56,775 bases of DNA from Novosphingobium sp. Chol11 (GTDB lineage: Bacteria > Pseudomonadota > Alphaproteobacteria > Sphingomonadales > Sphingomonadaceae): the NCBI GenBank assembly GCA_945906105.1, contig CAMDQO010000016.1:1-56775 (forward strand), read 5' to 3'. Below are positions 26,819-37,493 of this stretch, piece by piece (within the stretch, counting starts at the first letter, position 1; the number at the start of each line of letters is the position of its first letter). The position numbers were made by a program, and so were the translations under genes. The notes below the pieces were generated by a model. It saw nothing but the letters and a program-made list of their open reading frames with translations, ran no database searches and was not told the origin of the DNA.

Positions 26819-28360
26819 CTAAAGCACCACCTCGATCAACAGCGGCCCCGCCTCACGCACCGAATTCGCCAGGGCGCGGTGAAAGTGCTCCGCCGTGGTG
26901 ACGCTGATGCCGGGGACGCCCATGCTTTTGGCCATGGCTACCCAGTCTATCGTCGGCTTGTCGATCTCCATCATTTCCAGCGCCTTTGGCCCCGGCGCGC
27001 CGAAACCCATGGCGGCATATTCGTGCTTGAGAATCTGGTAAGAGCGGTTGGCGAAGATCACCGTGGTGATGTTCAGCCCCTCTCGCGCCTGCGTCCACAA
27101 TGACTGGATGGTGTACATCGCGCTGCCATCGCCAACGAGGCAGAAGACCCGCCGATCCGGGCAGGCAATCGCCGCGCCAGTAGCCACCGGCGTACCAAAG
27201 CCGATCGAGCCACCCATATTCTGCATCGTATCATGCGGCAGAGAGCCCGCCGTCAGCCCCATTGAAGCGCGCCCAGTGGTGAGCGATTCATCGACCAGAA
27301 TGCAGTTTTCAGGAATGGCCGCCGCGAGGGCATGAGCGATGCTGATCGGATCGAGCGCGCCGTGCGGAACGGACGTTTCGATCCTCGGCTGATACTGCGC
27401 CTGCGCACCCGAAGCACCCAATGCATCAAGCAGCATCTCCATCGCCGCACAGCCATCCTCGCCCTTTTCGGCGAGGCTGTGGATCTGGCATTCGGGATGC
27501 TGCAATTTGCTGGGGCTGCCAGGGTAGGAGAAAAAAGCAATCGGCTCACCGGTCTCGACCGTGACGATATGGCGGAAGTCCTTGAGGAATTCGATGGCAG
27601 CGGGGACAAAATAGGGAATGCGCTCCAGCGTTACCCGCCCGGCCCCGCGCTCGATACGGTTGGTGAAGAAGTGCGTGCCGATGCGGCAACCCGTGGCGCT
27701 GGCGATGCGTCCGGCCAGTTCAGGCCCGCGTCCCCGGCATGATTTGTCGGCCAGCAGCAGCAGCACCGGGCCGTCAGCCTGACGGATCATCCGCGCGACA
27801 TGATCGACGCGGAGCACAGGCGGTGCGGCGCGGACCGGCAGTTCGATGGGAAACTGTGTTGGCTCACCCGCATCACCCCAAGAGGTGTCACCGGGCAGGA
27901 TCAGCGTGGCGATCTGGCCGGGCCGTGCGGCAGTCACCGCGCGGGCAGCGTCTCCAGCTAGGGTTGCCGCGCTGTCGGTGCGCCGCACCCAATGGCTGAG
28001 CGGACGGGCCAGCCCTTCGATATCCGAGGTCAGCGGTGCATCATATTTGAGGTGAGCCGTGGCGTGTTCACCCACCACATTGACGATGCCGGAACTTGCT
28101 CGCTTGGCGTTGTGAATATTGGCAAGGCCATTGGCGAGGCCGGGACCGAGGTGCAGCAAGGTTGCTGCCGGGCTTTCAGCCATGCGGAAATAGCCATCCG
28201 CCGCGCCCGTTGCGACGCCTTCAAACAGGCACAGCACCGATTTCATCGCCGGGTTTTCCAACGCGGCGAGGAAATGCATTTCCGAGGTGCCGGGATTGGC
28301 AAAACAGACATTCACGCCCTGCCCGACCAGAGTCGAGACGAGGGATTCAGCGCCATTCAT
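26819..28360 (-). CDS. ThDP-dependent enzyme (acetolactate synthase / benzoylformate decarboxylase-like)
   Basis: 513 residues. Three domains of the ThDP family are visible: an N-terminal PYR domain with the catalytic Glu in CLFEGVATGAADGY, a central domain, and a C-terminal PP domain with the ThDP-Mg motif GDGSAMYTIQSLW...ANRSYQILKHEY. The length is shorter than biosynthetic IlvB, and no regulatory subunit is adjacent, so a catabolic decarboxylase or carboligase is more likely. It is divergent from the PQQ alcohol dehydrogenase operon, with a shared dyad operator. Substrate unknown. Confidence 0.82.
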   Translation of the reverse strand: MNGAESLVSTLVGQGVNVCFANPGTSEMHFLAALENPAMKSVLCLFEGVATGAADGYFRMAESPAATLLHLGPGLANGLANIHNAKRASSGIVNVVGEHATAHLKYDAPLTSDIEGLARPLSHWVRRTDSAATLAGDAARAVTAARPGQIATLILPGDTSWGDAGEPTQFPIELPVRAAPPVLRVDHVARMIRQADGPVLLLLADKSCRGRGPELAGRIASATGCRIGTHFFTNRIERGAGRVTLERIPYFVPAAIEFLKDFRHIVTVETGEPIAFFSYPGSPSKLQHPECQIHSLAEKGEDGCAAMEMLLDALGASGAQAQYQPRIETSVPHGALDPISIAHALAAAIPENCILVDESLTTGRASMGLTAGSLPHDTMQNMGGSIGFGTPVATGAAIACPDRRVFCLVGDGSAMYTIQSLWTQAREGLNITTVIFANRSYQILKHEYAAMGFGAPGPKALEMMEIDKPTIDWVAMAKSMGVPGISVTTAEHFHRALANSVREAGPLLIEVVL

Positions 28361-28481
28361 GAGAGCATCCGCTTACGGTTTTTCGAAGGCGCTCACCCTG
28401 CCCGGTTTCGTCTCTGGCCTCAAGGGGCGAACAAGATTGACGCTGCTCCGCCTTTCCATACACTCGTCAAGACCAGTTGAT

Positions 28482-28504
28482 TTATGATTTACTGTGTATC
28501 ATAA
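28482..28504. promoter_or_regulatory. Dyad operator candidate in the divergent promoter region
   Basis: A perfect inverted repeat TTATGAT-9 bp-ATCATAA lies between the ThDP enzyme gene and the PQQ dehydrogenase operon. It is AT-rich against a GC-rich background and is 28 bp from the dehydrogenase start. It is probably the binding site of a dimeric regulator controlling one or both operons. No regulator gene is encoded next to it. Confidence 0.55.
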
Positions 28505-28531
28505 GTGCCGGAAACCGGCCGGGAGAGAATG

Positions 28532-30616
28532 ATGAGTGCGAAACGCGCAAAATGGGACGCAATGGCAGCCTTTGCCGTGCTTTCAGGAGCTTGTTTACTG
28601 GCGGCATCCTCGGCCCCGGCCTCTGCTCCGCGAGCGATTGGCAGCGGCGCTGAATGGCACAACGTCAACGGTGATTCCAATGAGACCGGCTTCAGCACGC
28701 TGACGCAGATCACCGCCGCCAATGCCGGCCAGATCGGCCTTGCCTGGCAGCTCGAATTGCCCGGTGAGGCATCACTGCAGGCCGCGCCGGTGGTGGTGGA
28801 CGGCGTGCTCTATTTCACCGGCTCATACGGCGATGTCTATGCGGTAAACGGGGTCAGCGGTGAACTGGTATGGAAGTTCGAACCGAAGATCTGGGAGCAT
28901 AACCCGGTCAAGATGAACTACGGCTTCGGCGCCAATCGCGGCGTCGCCTATGATAAGGGCAAGATCTTTTCTGCCGCGCTCGATGGCCGCCTGTTCGCCA
29001 TTGATGCCAAGACCGGCAAAAAGTTGTGGGAGGCGGAAACCACTGATCCCAAAGGCGGGCAAACCATCACCGGCGCGCCGCGCACCTTCCGCGGCAAAGT
29101 GATCATCGGTCAGGGCGGGGCTGATTTCGGCATGCGCGGCTTTGTTTCAGCGTGGGATCAGGAAACCGGCAAACAGGCGTGGAAATTCTATGTCGTGCCA
29201 GCCAGTCCTGAAGCCAACAAAGGCAATGCGGCGATGGAAGCCGCTGCCAAGACGTGGAACGGACCATTCTGGAAAAAGAACGGCGGCGGCGGCGGGCCGT
29301 GGGATTCGATGACATTCGATGCGGAATTGAACCGCGTTTATGTTGGTACGGCCAATGCTTATGATTACGATCCAGAACTGCGCAGCCCGGGCGGCGGGGA
29401 CAATCTCTACACCGCATCTATCGTCGCGCTTGATGCCGATACCGGCAAGTATATCTGGCACTATCAGGTCAACCCGCGCGATTCATGGGACTTCGATTCC
29501 ACCCAGCAGATGACGCTGACCAGTCTCAAAATCGGCGGCAAGCAGCGCAAGGTGCTGATGCAGGTGCCCAAGAACGGTTTTTTCTATGTGCTGGATCGTC
29601 AGTCCGGCAAGCTGATCTCGGCCGGGCAGATCGCCAAGCAGAACTGGGCGGAACGGATCGACATCAAGACGGGCCGCCCGGTCGAGAAAAAGGGCATCCG
29701 CTATGAAAGCGGCTCATCGGTGATCTATCCCTTTGGCGGCGGTGCGCACAGCTGGATGCGGATGGCCTTCAGCCCGCAAACCGGCCTCGTCTATGTGCCG
29801 ACAATGCAGATGGGCACACGCTATTACAAAGGCAATCCGGCACCCGACGAACTGAAGGTCGGCGGACTGGTGATCGGCACTGCTCCGACTGAACCCGGCG
29901 ACGGCAAAGGCACACTGATCGCCTGGGATCCGGTAGCGCAAAAGGCGCGCTGGAAGGTGCCGCAAGAAACGATGTTCAACGGCGGCACCGCAGCAACGGC
30001 TGGCGGAATTGTCTTTCAGGGCACCGCCGACGGCTGGTTTCGCGCCTATGATGCCAAGAACGGCGCGCTGTTGTGGAAATCCTATACCGGCATGGGCATT
30101 ATCGCCGCACCAACGGTCTGGTCGGCTGGCGGCAAGCAATATGTTTCCATCCTGGCTGGCTATGGTGGCTCGGTGGCGGCGCTGGGCGGACCGGCCGTGC
30201 TCGGCTGGAAATATTCCATGCCGCGCCGACTGCTGACCTTCGCGCTGGGCGGTACGGCGGTGCTGCCGCCATCGGATCCGCCGACGCTGGCAGTCAAGGT
30301 TCTCGACAACCCTGACGAGAAGCTTGATCCCAAGGCCATCGCACTGGGCCAGTCACTGTTCATTGCCTGCGGTGCCTGCCACGGCAAGGCGGCGATCGGC
30401 GCTGGTGGCCCCGCGCCTGATCTGCGTGAATCCGCCATCACGCTTGATCCTGATGCTTTCTACACCGTGGTTCATGATGCCGCGCTGATCAACAAGGGCA
30501 TGCCGGGCTTTGGCATCTTCGGGAAATCAACCATCGAAGGCCTGCGCCAATATATCCGTGCTCAGTCCCGGCTTGAACTTGAACGTCAGGCCAAGGGCGG
30601 GAGCAAGGGCAAGTGA
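28532..30616 (+). CDS. PQQ-dependent quinohemoprotein alcohol dehydrogenase
   Basis: 694 residues, start chosen for GGGAG six bases before ATG 28532. Signal peptide at residues ~10-35. An eight-bladed PQQ propeller follows, with W-motif repeats such as [29 protein letters not shown] (shortened here) and the catalytic Asp segment NPRDSWDFD. The C-terminus is a cytochrome c domain with CGACH. It oxidises alcohols in the periplasm, passing electrons via heme to cytochrome c. First gene of a four-gene operon with an Ior-type oxidoreductase and a cytochrome c. Confidence 0.9.
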   Translation: MSAKRAKWDAMAAFAVLSGACLLAASSAPASAPRAIGSGAEWHNVNGDSNETGFSTLTQITAANAGQIGLAWQLELPGEASLQAAPVVVDGVLYFTGSYGDVYAVNGVSGELVWKFEPKIWEHNPVKMNYGFGANRGVAYDKGKIFSAALDGRLFAIDAKTGKKLWEAETTDPKGGQTITGAPRTFRGKVIIGQGGADFGMRGFVSAWDQETGKQAWKFYVVPASPEANKGNAAMEAAAKTWNGPFWKKNGGGGGPWDSMTFDAELNRVYVGTANAYDYDPELRSPGGGDNLYTASIVALDADTGKYIWHYQVNPRDSWDFDSTQQMTLTSLKIGGKQRKVLMQVPKNGFFYVLDRQSGKLISAGQIAKQNWAERIDIKTGRPVEKKGIRYESGSSVIYPFGGGAHSWMRMAFSPQTGLVYVPTMQMGTRYYKGNPAPDELKVGGLVIGTAPTEPGDGKGTLIAWDPVAQKARWKVPQETMFNGGTAATAGGIVFQGTADGWFRAYDAKNGALLWKSYTGMGIIAAPTVWSAGGKQYVSILAGYGGSVAALGGPAVLGWKYSMPRRLLTFALGGTAVLPPSDPPTLAVKVLDNPDEKLDPKAIALGQSLFIACGACHGKAAIGAGGPAPDLRESAITLDPDAFYTVVHDAALINKGMPGFGIFGKSTIEGLRQYIRAQSRLELERQAKGGSKGK

Positions 30617-31071
30617 GCAAGATAACCCTGCGCGTCAACGGCAAGGCGCAGAGCGTCGATGCCGATGGCGACACCCCGCTGCTGTGGGTGCTGCGCGACC
30701 ATCTGGGCATGACCGGCACCAAATACGGCTGCGGTGTGGCGCAGTGCGGGGCTTGCACGGTGCATCTGAACGGCGAAGCGGTGCGTTCATGTCAGGTGCC
30801 GCTGGACGGTCTGGCCGGGGCCAATATCACCACTATCGAAGGTCTTGCGGCCAAGGGCGGGGCGAAATTGCAAGCGCTGTGGCATGAACTGAACGTGCCG
30901 CAATGCGGCTATTGTCAGGCGGGAATGCTGATGGCCGCCGCCGATCTGCTCAAGAAGAAACCCAAGCCCAGCGATGCCGATATTGACGAAGCAATGACCA
31001 ATATCTGCCGCTGCGGCACCTATCCGCGCGTCAAGGCCGCGATTAAACGGGCAGCGGGAGTGGCGGCATGA
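30613..31071 (+). CDS. iorA: (2Fe-2S) subunit of an isoquinoline-1-oxidoreductase-like molybdenum enzyme
   Basis: 152 residues, start overlapping the previous stop. It has the plant-type ferredoxin motif [15 protein letters not shown] and the second cluster motif CGYCQAGM ... CRCGTYPR, the layout of the small subunit of xanthine dehydrogenase-family enzymes. It passes electrons from the molybdenum subunit (next gene) to a cytochrome. The symbol reflects family resemblance, not proven substrate. Confidence 0.88.
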   Translation: MSKITLRVNGKAQSVDADGDTPLLWVLRDHLGMTGTKYGCGVAQCGACTVHLNGEAVRSCQVPLDGLAGANITTIEGLAAKGGAKLQALWHELNVPQCGYCQAGMLMAAADLLKKKPKPSDADIDEAMTNICRCGTYPRVKAAIKRAAGVAA

Positions 31072-33317
31072 ACGCGATGCGCATCGACCGTCGCAGCTTT
31101 CTGGTCAGCACCGCCGTGGTCAGCGGCGGCATGGCGCTTGGGATTACCAGTGCCGAGGGTGCGCCCACGGTCCCATGGGGGCCGGATATGGCCTCTGGCG
31201 CAGAGTTCTCCGCATGGATCGAGATTGCGCCCGATGACACCGTCACGGTGCGCGTCCCCACGCCCGAATGCGGCAATGGCGCGATGAGCCAGGCGGCGAT
31301 GAATGTCGCCGAGGAACTGCAATGCGATTGGTCAAAGGTGCAGGTCGCCTTCGCCTCGATCCGCCGCGATTTTGATGAGAAGGGTTCGTACCAGACCGGT
31401 TTCCTATCATTCTTCAGCGGGCATTCGACCGGCAAGCAGCGCCTGAAAACCACATTGCAACTGGGTGCCTCAGCGCGTGAACGGTTGAAAGCAGCAGCAG
31501 CGGCGCGCTGGCAGGTTCCGGCCAGCGAGATTACTGCTGCGAACTCTGTGCTCAGCCACGCTTCGGGCAAGAAGCTGCGTTACGGCCAAGTGGCGGCAGA
31601 GGCAGCGAAGATCGTCCTGCCCAAGGAACCCGCGCTAAAACCGCAGGGCGAATGGACCTTGCTCGGCAAGAAGAGCCCGCCCAAGCTGAACATCCCCGAA
31701 ATCGCCAGCGGCAAGGCCGTCTATGGCCTGGACGTAAAGCTGCCCGGCATGGTCCACGCCGCACTGATGCAATGCCCGGTCCACGGCGGCAAGCTGAAGA
31801 GCCACGATGCCAGCGCGGTGATGAAAATGCCCGGGGTGCGCGCCGTGGTTGTCATCGATCCGGCCAAGACCCCCGGCAGTCCGGTCAAGGCGCAAAGCAC
31901 CTTCGGCTTTGGCGATTCGCTGTGCCAGTGGGGTATTGCGGTGATCGCCGATCATTACTGGCAGGCGAAAAAGGCGCTGGCCGCGCTGCCGGTCGAATGG
32001 GACATGGGCGGGGGCGCGAAGTGGCAAGATGCCGAGGCCATTTACAGCGCCGCCAAGGCCTTGCGTGACAAAGGGCCGGGCCGCGATCTCAAGAAGACCG
32101 GCGATATCGCCACTGCCACCGGCAAACGCATTGTCGATGGTGACTATGGCACGCCTTATGCCGAAAACGCCGCGCTTGAACCGCTCAATACCACCGCCCT
32201 CGTCACGGCGGATAGCGCCGAGGTCTGGACCAATACGCAGGATATGGCCCAGGCCTTCTGGGTGGCGGTCGATGAAACCGGGCTTGCACCCGGCAAAGTC
32301 AATATGCACCAGACCTTCATGGGCGGTGCTTTTGGTCGGCGCGGTCAAGGGGATGATCTGCGCATGGCTGTCGCCGTGGCGAAGGCTTATCCGGGTAAGC
32401 CGGTGAAAGTCATCTGGAGCCGCGAAGAATGCTTCCGTCAAGGCCGTTATCGCACGCCGGTGTTCACCAAAATGCACGCCGTGCTTGATGATACCACCGG
32501 TCTGCCACAGGCGATGACCGCTGATATCGGCTATGTCGGCTCGCGCCCCGGTTTCCACCTGCCGCTGGGCTTTTCCGATCAGCCCTATTTCAACAGCGGC
32601 GTGATCCCCAATCTGCACCTCACGTCTTCCGCCCTGCCGGTGAACGTGCTCAGCGGCGCCTTCCGGGCACCGTGCTTCAACAGCCACGCCTTCGTGCTTG
32701 AAACCTTCGTTGACGAATGCGCTGTGGCTGCCGGGATCGATAGCCTTGAATACCGGCTCAAATTGCTGGCGAGCTGGGACAAGAGCTGGAGTGATTGCCT
32801 GAAACTTGCCGCAGAGAAATCCGGCTGGGGCCAAAAACTGCCCAAGGGCGAGGGCATTGGCATTGCCATTTCCTGCTGGCCGGTCGCCAATGTGCGCAAG
32901 AACGGCACCGTTGTCGCCGCCGCCGTGCGCGTGGCGATCACACCCGAAGGGGTGCTGATGGTGAAGCAGATCGACACTGCCTTTGATTGCGGCCGCGTCG
33001 CCAATCCCGATGCGGTGCGCGCGCAGATCGAAGGTGCAACGCTGTTTGGTCTCAATGTCGCGCTCAATGAAGAACTCACCGTCAAAGACGGCGCGATTGT
33101 CGAGGGTAATTTTGACGAATATCCGATCAGCCACATGGCCGATGTGCCGCCAATCAATGTCCACTTCGGCGCGCTTTCAGGGCACGAACGGCTGGAAATC
33201 ATCGGCGAGGCTCCCGTTGGCCCTGTGCAACCGGCACTTGGCAATGCCATCTATTCAGCTATTGGCAAGCGTCTTCGGCGTACCCCGATCCGCAAGGCTG
33301 ACCTAAGCTGGTCGTGA
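31068..33317 (+). CDS. iorB: Molybdopterin-binding large subunit, Ior/aldehyde-oxidase type
   Basis: 749 residues. The twin-arginine signal [14 protein letters not shown] shows export of the folded enzyme. Molybdopterin-family motifs: [36 protein letters not shown], and near the C-terminus [16 protein letters not shown] with the catalytic Glu. Periplasmic Ior-type enzymes hydroxylate aldehydes or N-heterocycles with water. Next to a PQQ alcohol dehydrogenase, oxidation of the aldehyde product to the acid is the simplest role (inference). Confidence 0.88.
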   Translation: MNAMRIDRRSFLVSTAVVSGGMALGITSAEGAPTVPWGPDMASGAEFSAWIEIAPDDTVTVRVPTPECGNGAMSQAAMNVAEELQCDWSKVQVAFASIRRDFDEKGSYQTGFLSFFSGHSTGKQRLKTTLQLGASARERLKAAAAARWQVPASEITAANSVLSHASGKKLRYGQVAAEAAKIVLPKEPALKPQGEWTLLGKKSPPKLNIPEIASGKAVYGLDVKLPGMVHAALMQCPVHGGKLKSHDASAVMKMPGVRAVVVIDPAKTPGSPVKAQSTFGFGDSLCQWGIAVIADHYWQAKKALAALPVEWDMGGGAKWQDAEAIYSAAKALRDKGPGRDLKKTGDIATATGKRIVDGDYGTPYAENAALEPLNTTALVTADSAEVWTNTQDMAQAFWVAVDETGLAPGKVNMHQTFMGGAFGRRGQGDDLRMAVAVAKAYPGKPVKVIWSREECFRQGRYRTPVFTKMHAVLDDTTGLPQAMTADIGYVGSRPGFHLPLGFSDQPYFNSGVIPNLHLTSSALPVNVLSGAFRAPCFNSHAFVLETFVDECAVAAGIDSLEYRLKLLASWDKSWSDCLKLAAEKSGWGQKLPKGEGIGIAISCWPVANVRKNGTVVAAAVRVAITPEGVLMVKQIDTAFDCGRVANPDAVRAQIEGATLFGLNVALNEELTVKDGAIVEGNFDEYPISHMADVPPINVHFGALSGHERLEIIGEAPVGPVQPALGNAIYSAIGKRLRRTPIRKADLSWS

Positions 33318-33335
33318 AATGATGAAAGCCCTCTG

Positions 33336-33728
33336 ATGAACCTGCGCACTGTCCTCCCCCTCTCCGCAATCATCGCCGCCACTGGCCTTGCCGCGCTTGC
33401 CGTGAGCGCGGGTGCTGCGCCACCGGCTCCGGCTGGCGATCAGAGCTTCAAGCAGCGCTGCCAGATGTGCCACGCATTGACCCCCGGCGGCGCGTCCGGC
33501 CCGCTCGCACCAAACCTGCGCGGCGTTGTTGGCCGCAAGGCGGGTTCCACTGCGTTCAAAACCTATAGCCCCGCGCTCAAGGGATCGAGCATCGTCTGGA
33601 ACGCCGCCAAGCTGGACGCTTATCTCGCTGCCCCCGGCAAGACGGTTCCCGGCACCCGCATGGTCATCGCGGTGAGCGATCCCGCCCAGCGCAAGGCGAT
33701 CATCGCTTATCTCGCGACGCAGCGGTAA
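33336..33728 (+). CDS. Periplasmic class I cytochrome c
   Basis: 130 residues: a signal peptide (residues 1-28), heme site CQMCH, GPLAPNLRGVVGRKAGS, and the methionine ligand region PGTRMVIAV. It resembles mitochondrial-like cytochrome c2. It is the last gene of the PQQ/Ior operon and the probable electron acceptor, delivering electrons to terminal oxidases such as the cbb3 oxidase encoded upstream. Confidence 0.9.
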   Translation: MNLRTVLPLSAIIAATGLAALAVSAGAAPPAPAGDQSFKQRCQMCHALTPGGASGPLAPNLRGVVGRKAGSTAFKTYSPALKGSSIVWNAAKLDAYLAAPGKTVPGTRMVIAVSDPAQRKAIIAYLATQR

Positions 33729-33766
33729 GGAAACCCGGTTGGGTCAGCTTTAGCCGAGTAGCAAGC

Positions 33767-34369
33767 CTAGCCCACCCAGTCCGCAACTTGTGCCGCCACC
33801 TGATTGGCCGCCTTGTTGAGCGCGGGCCCGACAAATTCCGCCTTGGCCGCAACACCGGGAACCACGGCTTCGAACCGTTTGGTGCTGATGGTGCCGCCGG
33901 GGCCGGTCCACAGCGCGTCATAGCGCACCACGACGGACTGGTTGCGCGCGTCATAGCCGAAATCGAGCAGGCGTCCGCTCAGCCGGGTGCCGCCAAGCGT
34001 CACCGCCTCGTCAGCGGTGAATACCAGATGCTTGCCGCCCGCGCGGATCGTCTCAGCCAGCAATGCGCCGAACAAATGCGCGGGGCGTTCAACCCATTGG
34101 GCTCCGGCAAGATAGGCGATGTTGCTGTCATCGACCTGCACAGCCACCTTTGCCACGGCAAGGCTGCGGTCAGTTTCCGGATCGAGCACCATGATCGCAT
34201 CGGCCGCTTTGCCGCTGAGCGCAGTGCCGACTGGCACGCTCTTGGCGGCTGTCAACCGCAACAAGGTTGGCGGCGGCTTGGCACCGCCCAGCCCGAGGCA
34301 GCCCGAAAGCGCCCCCGTAAGCGTCAATGCCAGAGCGGCAGGTGCGGCGACCTTCCACCAGTTCCTCAT
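33767..34369 (-). CDS. ABC-type transport auxiliary lipoprotein
   Basis: 200 residues. The N-terminus is a lipoprotein signal with lipobox LSGC. The rest resembles the ABC-transport auxiliary component family (PqiC/LptE-like): RLTAAKSVPVGTA, YLAGAQWVERPAHLFGALLAETI, and C-terminal FEAVVPGVAAKAEFVGPALNKAANQVAAQVADWV. It should sit in the outer membrane and help the MCE/Mla-type transporter encoded by the three preceding genes, 29 bp after the MCE gene. Confidence 0.85.
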   Translation of the reverse strand: MRNWWKVAAPAALALTLTGALSGCLGLGGAKPPPTLLRLTAAKSVPVGTALSGKAADAIMVLDPETDRSLAVAKVAVQVDDSNIAYLAGAQWVERPAHLFGALLAETIRAGGKHLVFTADEAVTLGGTRLSGRLLDFGYDARNQSVVVRYDALWTGPGGTISTKRFEAVVPGVAAKAEFVGPALNKAANQVAAQVADWVG

Positions 34370-34398
34370 CCCCAGTTCCCTATCATGGCCACCCCTGA

Positions 34399-35337
34399 TC
34401 ATGGCTTGTACTCGGGCAGCTTCGGCCCGCCGAGCAGCGCCCCTGCGCCTTGCTCGTCAATCTTTTCGGTGACGGTGCGCAGCGCCTTGGTGGTGGCGCG
34501 CAGATCGCGGATAGCGGCTTCGGCTTGCGGCAAAGTGGTATCGGAAAGCTGGCGCATCGCAGGTTTTGCCTCACCCAGTGTGCCTTGCAATTCATCCGCC
34601 GCTTTCTTGACCGAACCGATCGCCTCGCGCAGTTGTTTGGCCAGAGACTGACCATCACTGCCCAGCACCTCATTGGCGGAACCGGCGACCTTTTCGAACG
34701 AGGCCAGTGTTGCCGTCGCCTGTTTCAAAGTCACTTGCAGTTCGACAAGCATGGTCTTCACTTGCGGCGATGCCTGCGCGAGTTCTCCGGTGAACTTGTC
34801 GGTATTGGTCAGGATGTTCTGGATCGAGGCCTGATTCTTGTCTGACAGCAGCAAGGTCAGCCGCTCGGTCAGCGTCGCAATGCGTTCCATCAGCAGCGGC
34901 GCATTGGTCAGCAGTTCGCCAAGACCGCCGCGCTTGGTCGGGATGACGGGAACCTTCTCCGGCCCCGGCTCGATGATTTCCTTGGCCCCTTTAATTCCGC
35001 CATTGAGCTGAACGGTGGAAACTCCGGTGAAAGAGCCCTGGATCGTCGCTACGGTGCCTTGCAGGATCGGAATCTTGTCATCGACCGCGATGCGCACGCG
35101 CACGAAACTGGGATCCTTGGGCCACAGTTCGATATCGGCAATCTGACCGGCAGGAACCCCTGCATAGCTGACCGAAGCCCCTTTCGAGAGGCCATCGACC
35201 GATTGCTTGAAGAAAATGTCATATTCGTTCTGATTGCCGCGGCCGATTTGCGTGACCCACAGGACAAAACCAGCAACCATCACCAGCAACGCCAGTGTGA
35301 CTACTCCCACCCAGACGTGGTTCGCGCGTGTTTCCAT
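34399..35337 (-). CDS. mlaD: MlaD-type MCE-domain protein
   Basis: 312 residues. One N-terminal membrane helix (VWVGVVTLALLVMVAGFVLWV) is followed by the MCE domain (YDIFFKQSVDGLSKGASVSYAGVPAGQI, shortened motif GL..GA.V...G...G.V) and a long helical C-terminal region with coiled-coil character. The MCE ring in the periplasm binds phospholipid moved by the MlaFE complex. It is part of the operon 37387-33767. Confidence 0.9.
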   Translation of the reverse strand: METRANHVWVGVVTLALLVMVAGFVLWVTQIGRGNQNEYDIFFKQSVDGLSKGASVSYAGVPAGQIADIELWPKDPSFVRVRIAVDDKIPILQGTVATIQGSFTGVSTVQLNGGIKGAKEIIEPGPEKVPVIPTKRGGLGELLTNAPLLMERIATLTERLTLLLSDKNQASIQNILTNTDKFTGELAQASPQVKTMLVELQVTLKQATATLASFEKVAGSANEVLGSDGQSLAKQLREAIGSVKKAADELQGTLGEAKPAMRQLSDTTLPQAEAAIRDLRATTKALRTVTEKIDEQGAGALLGGPKLPEYKP

Positions 35338-35345
35338 CGCCCGCT

Positions 35346-36278
35346 CTATGCCCCTCTATCTGCTGATTTGTCCACGCCCGCGTTTCTCACCGCTGCGCGT
35401 TCCTGACTGCTCTTCGCGGCCCGCCCGCGCTCTTGGCTGCTCTTCGCGGCCCTGCCGCGAGGACCATTGAAATATTCCTGGATCCACGGATGATCGGTGG
35501 CGAGCAGTTCGGGGATCGTGCCCACGGCAATCACCCGCTTGTCCGCCAGCACCGCCACCCGGTCACAAATCTCGTACAGTGTGTCGAGATCGTGGGTGAT
35601 CAGGAATACGGTAAGGCCCAGTGTTTCCTGCAATTCCTTGGTCAGCCTATCAAACGCCGCCGCACCGATGGGATCGAGACCAGCGGTCGGTTCATCAAGG
35701 AACAATAGCTCGGGATCGAGCGCCAGCGCCCGCGCCAGACCCGCCCGCTTGCGCATGCCGCCCGAAAGCTCAGCCGGATATTTCGCCGCTGCTTCTTCGG
35801 GCAGGCCCGACAGCATCACCTTGAAACGCGCGATTTCGTGCCGCAAGGCATCACCGATTTCGGGGAAGAACTGCTTGAGCGGCACTTCGACATTTTCCGC
35901 CACGGTCAGCGTTGAAAACAGCGCCCCGCCCTGAAACAGCACGCCCCAGCGGCTGCGGATATCGATATCCTCATCATCGCGCGCATCGGTGATCGACATG
36001 CCGAGCGCCTCGATTGATCCGGCATCGGGGATCTGCAAGCCGATGATCGCGCGCATCAGCACCGATTTACCCGTGCCCGATCCGCCGACCACGCCGATAA
36101 TCTCACCGCGTTTGACGGTGAGGTTGAGGTTCTCGTGAATCACGTGCTCGCCAAAGCTGGTTTTCAACCCCTTGACGACGATCGGGTACTGCCCGTGAAA
36201 ATAGGGCGCGGTAAAATCCAGCGCCGCAGCTTCGGCTTCGGTGATCTCGGTTGCGGTGATTGCGTCCGGCTCGCTCAT
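35346..36278 (-). CDS. mlaF: MlaF-type ABC transporter ATP-binding protein
   Basis: 310 residues. Walker A GGSGTGKS, ABC signature LSGGMRKRAGLARAL, Walker B LLFLDEPTAGLDP, and H-loop LITHDLDTL. Its ATG overlaps the permease stop (ATGA). The C-terminal tail is odd: after the normal fold ends, a 10-residue unit GRAAKSSQER occurs twice in tandem, followed by 16 unrelated residues, giving a tail about 36 residues long with no homology I recognise. Confidence 0.92.
   Translation of the reverse strand: MSEPDAITATEITEAEAAALDFTAPYFHGQYPIVVKGLKTSFGEHVIHENLNLTVKRGEIIGVVGGSGTGKSVLMRAIIGLQIPDAGSIEALGMSITDARDDEDIDIRSRWGVLFQGGALFSTLTVAENVEVPLKQFFPEIGDALRHEIARFKVMLSGLPEEAAAKYPAELSGGMRKRAGLARALALDPELLFLDEPTAGLDPIGAAAFDRLTKELQETLGLTVFLITHDLDTLYEICDRVAVLADKRVIAVGTIPELLATDHPWIQEYFNGPRGRAAKSSQERGRAAKSSQERAAVRNAGVDKSADRGA
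35398..35457. repeat. Tandem duplication of 30 bp in the mlaF 3' end
   Basis: Two imperfect 30-bp copies (35398-35427 and 35428-35457) sharing the core CTGCTCTTCGCGGCC encode the doubled GRAAKSSQER of the MlaF tail. A recent slippage event or a small repeat insertion are both possible. Confidence 0.8.
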
Positions 36279-37387
36279 CCCCAGCCCACTTCGCTGAAGA
36301 ACACGGCAAAGAAGGCATCAAGGACGATCACCATGAAGATCGCCTGGACCACCGCCATGGTGGTCTTGAGGCCGACTTCCTCGGCATTGGCTTTCACCTG
36401 CATCCCCTGATAGCAACCGGTCATGGCGATAATCAGGCCGAAAAACGGCGCCTTGACCAGCCCGACCCAAACATCGTGAATCGGCACGACTTCCTGGATG
36501 CGGGTGAGGAAGGTCATGAACGGAATACCCAGCGTAAAGGCCGAAATGGTCGCTCCGCCGACAATCGCCATCAGTGCCGCGTAAAACCCCAGCAGCGGCA
36601 TCATGATCACCGCAGCGACGATGCGCGGCAGCACCAGCGCTTCCATCGGCGAAACCCCGATGGTGCGCATGGCATCCACCTCTTCGGTCAGTTTCATCGT
36701 GCCGATCTGCGCGGCAAAGGCGCTGCCCGAGCGGCCCGCGACCATGATCGCGGTCATCAGCACGCCCAGTTCGCGCATTGATATCCGCCCGGTGAGGTTA
36801 ATCGTCAGCATTTCCGCGCCAAATTGCGCCAGCTGCACCGCGCCCTGCTGGGCAATGACGATGCCGACCAGAAAGCTCATCAATCCGACAATGCCGAGCG
36901 CGGAAATCCCGACCAGTTCAAGCTGGCGGATGATCGCCGTGGTGCGCAGGCGCGATGGCTGACGGATGACATCGCCGATAGTGATGATCAGCGCGCCGAG
37001 AAAGCCGGTGATGCCGACCATGCCATGGCCCCAGCTGGTCACCAGACTGCCGATATTTTCGGGCACCCGGCGCATAAAGGCCTGGCGCCTTGGGTGAATA
37101 TCAGCGGTGCCGCTTGCCCCTTTGAGCGCGGCAATCAGCCGGTCCGCCTTGTCATTGGTGCCGGTAATCACGGCATCATGATCGCGCGCCAGCCGCCACA
37201 CGGTCCATGCCCCGACGGTATCGATATCGCTGATCTGGCTGAGATCGACCTCGGTGACGGCGGCTTCGATTGCGCGCAGGCGATTGTCCGCAATGCCGAT
37301 GGTCGATACGGTCAGCGGTCCGGAAAAGGCGATCCGCACCGCCCCGCCGTCCAGTTCCTCGCTCGTAAAGTCAGCCCAATCGCGCAT
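36275..37387 (-). CDS. mlaE: MlaE-type ABC transporter permease with N-terminal STAS-like domain
   Basis: 370 residues from ATG 37387 (MRDWADFTSEE). Residues 1-100 look like a fused STAS domain (AVRIAFSGPLTVSTIG, SQISDIDTVGAWTVWRLA). Residues ~110-370 form the MlaE permease, with five or so helices and the conserved PRIVAAVIMMPLLGFYAAL. No clear Shine-Dalgarno precedes the ATG. First gene of the Mla-like operon; divergent from valS with a 106-bp gap. Confidence 0.88.
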   Translation of the reverse strand: MRDWADFTSEELDGGAVRIAFSGPLTVSTIGIADNRLRAIEAAVTEVDLSQISDIDTVGAWTVWRLARDHDAVITGTNDKADRLIAALKGASGTADIHPRRQAFMRRVPENIGSLVTSWGHGMVGITGFLGALIITIGDVIRQPSRLRTTAIIRQLELVGISALGIVGLMSFLVGIVIAQQGAVQLAQFGAEMLTINLTGRISMRELGVLMTAIMVAGRSGSAFAAQIGTMKLTEEVDAMRTIGVSPMEALVLPRIVAAVIMMPLLGFYAALMAIVGGATISAFTLGIPFMTFLTRIQEVVPIHDVWVGLVKAPFFGLIIAMTGCYQGMQVKANAEEVGLKTTMAVVQAIFMVIVLDAFFAVFFSEVGWG

Positions 37388-37493
37388 GCGGGGGAAGTCT
37401 TGCGGGAAAAACCTGTAAGCGGCAAGCTGTAACCATCGGGGAGAACGGTGCTGCGGGTTGCGCCTTTGCGCCCCCGCTGGCAAAGGCCAGCCC

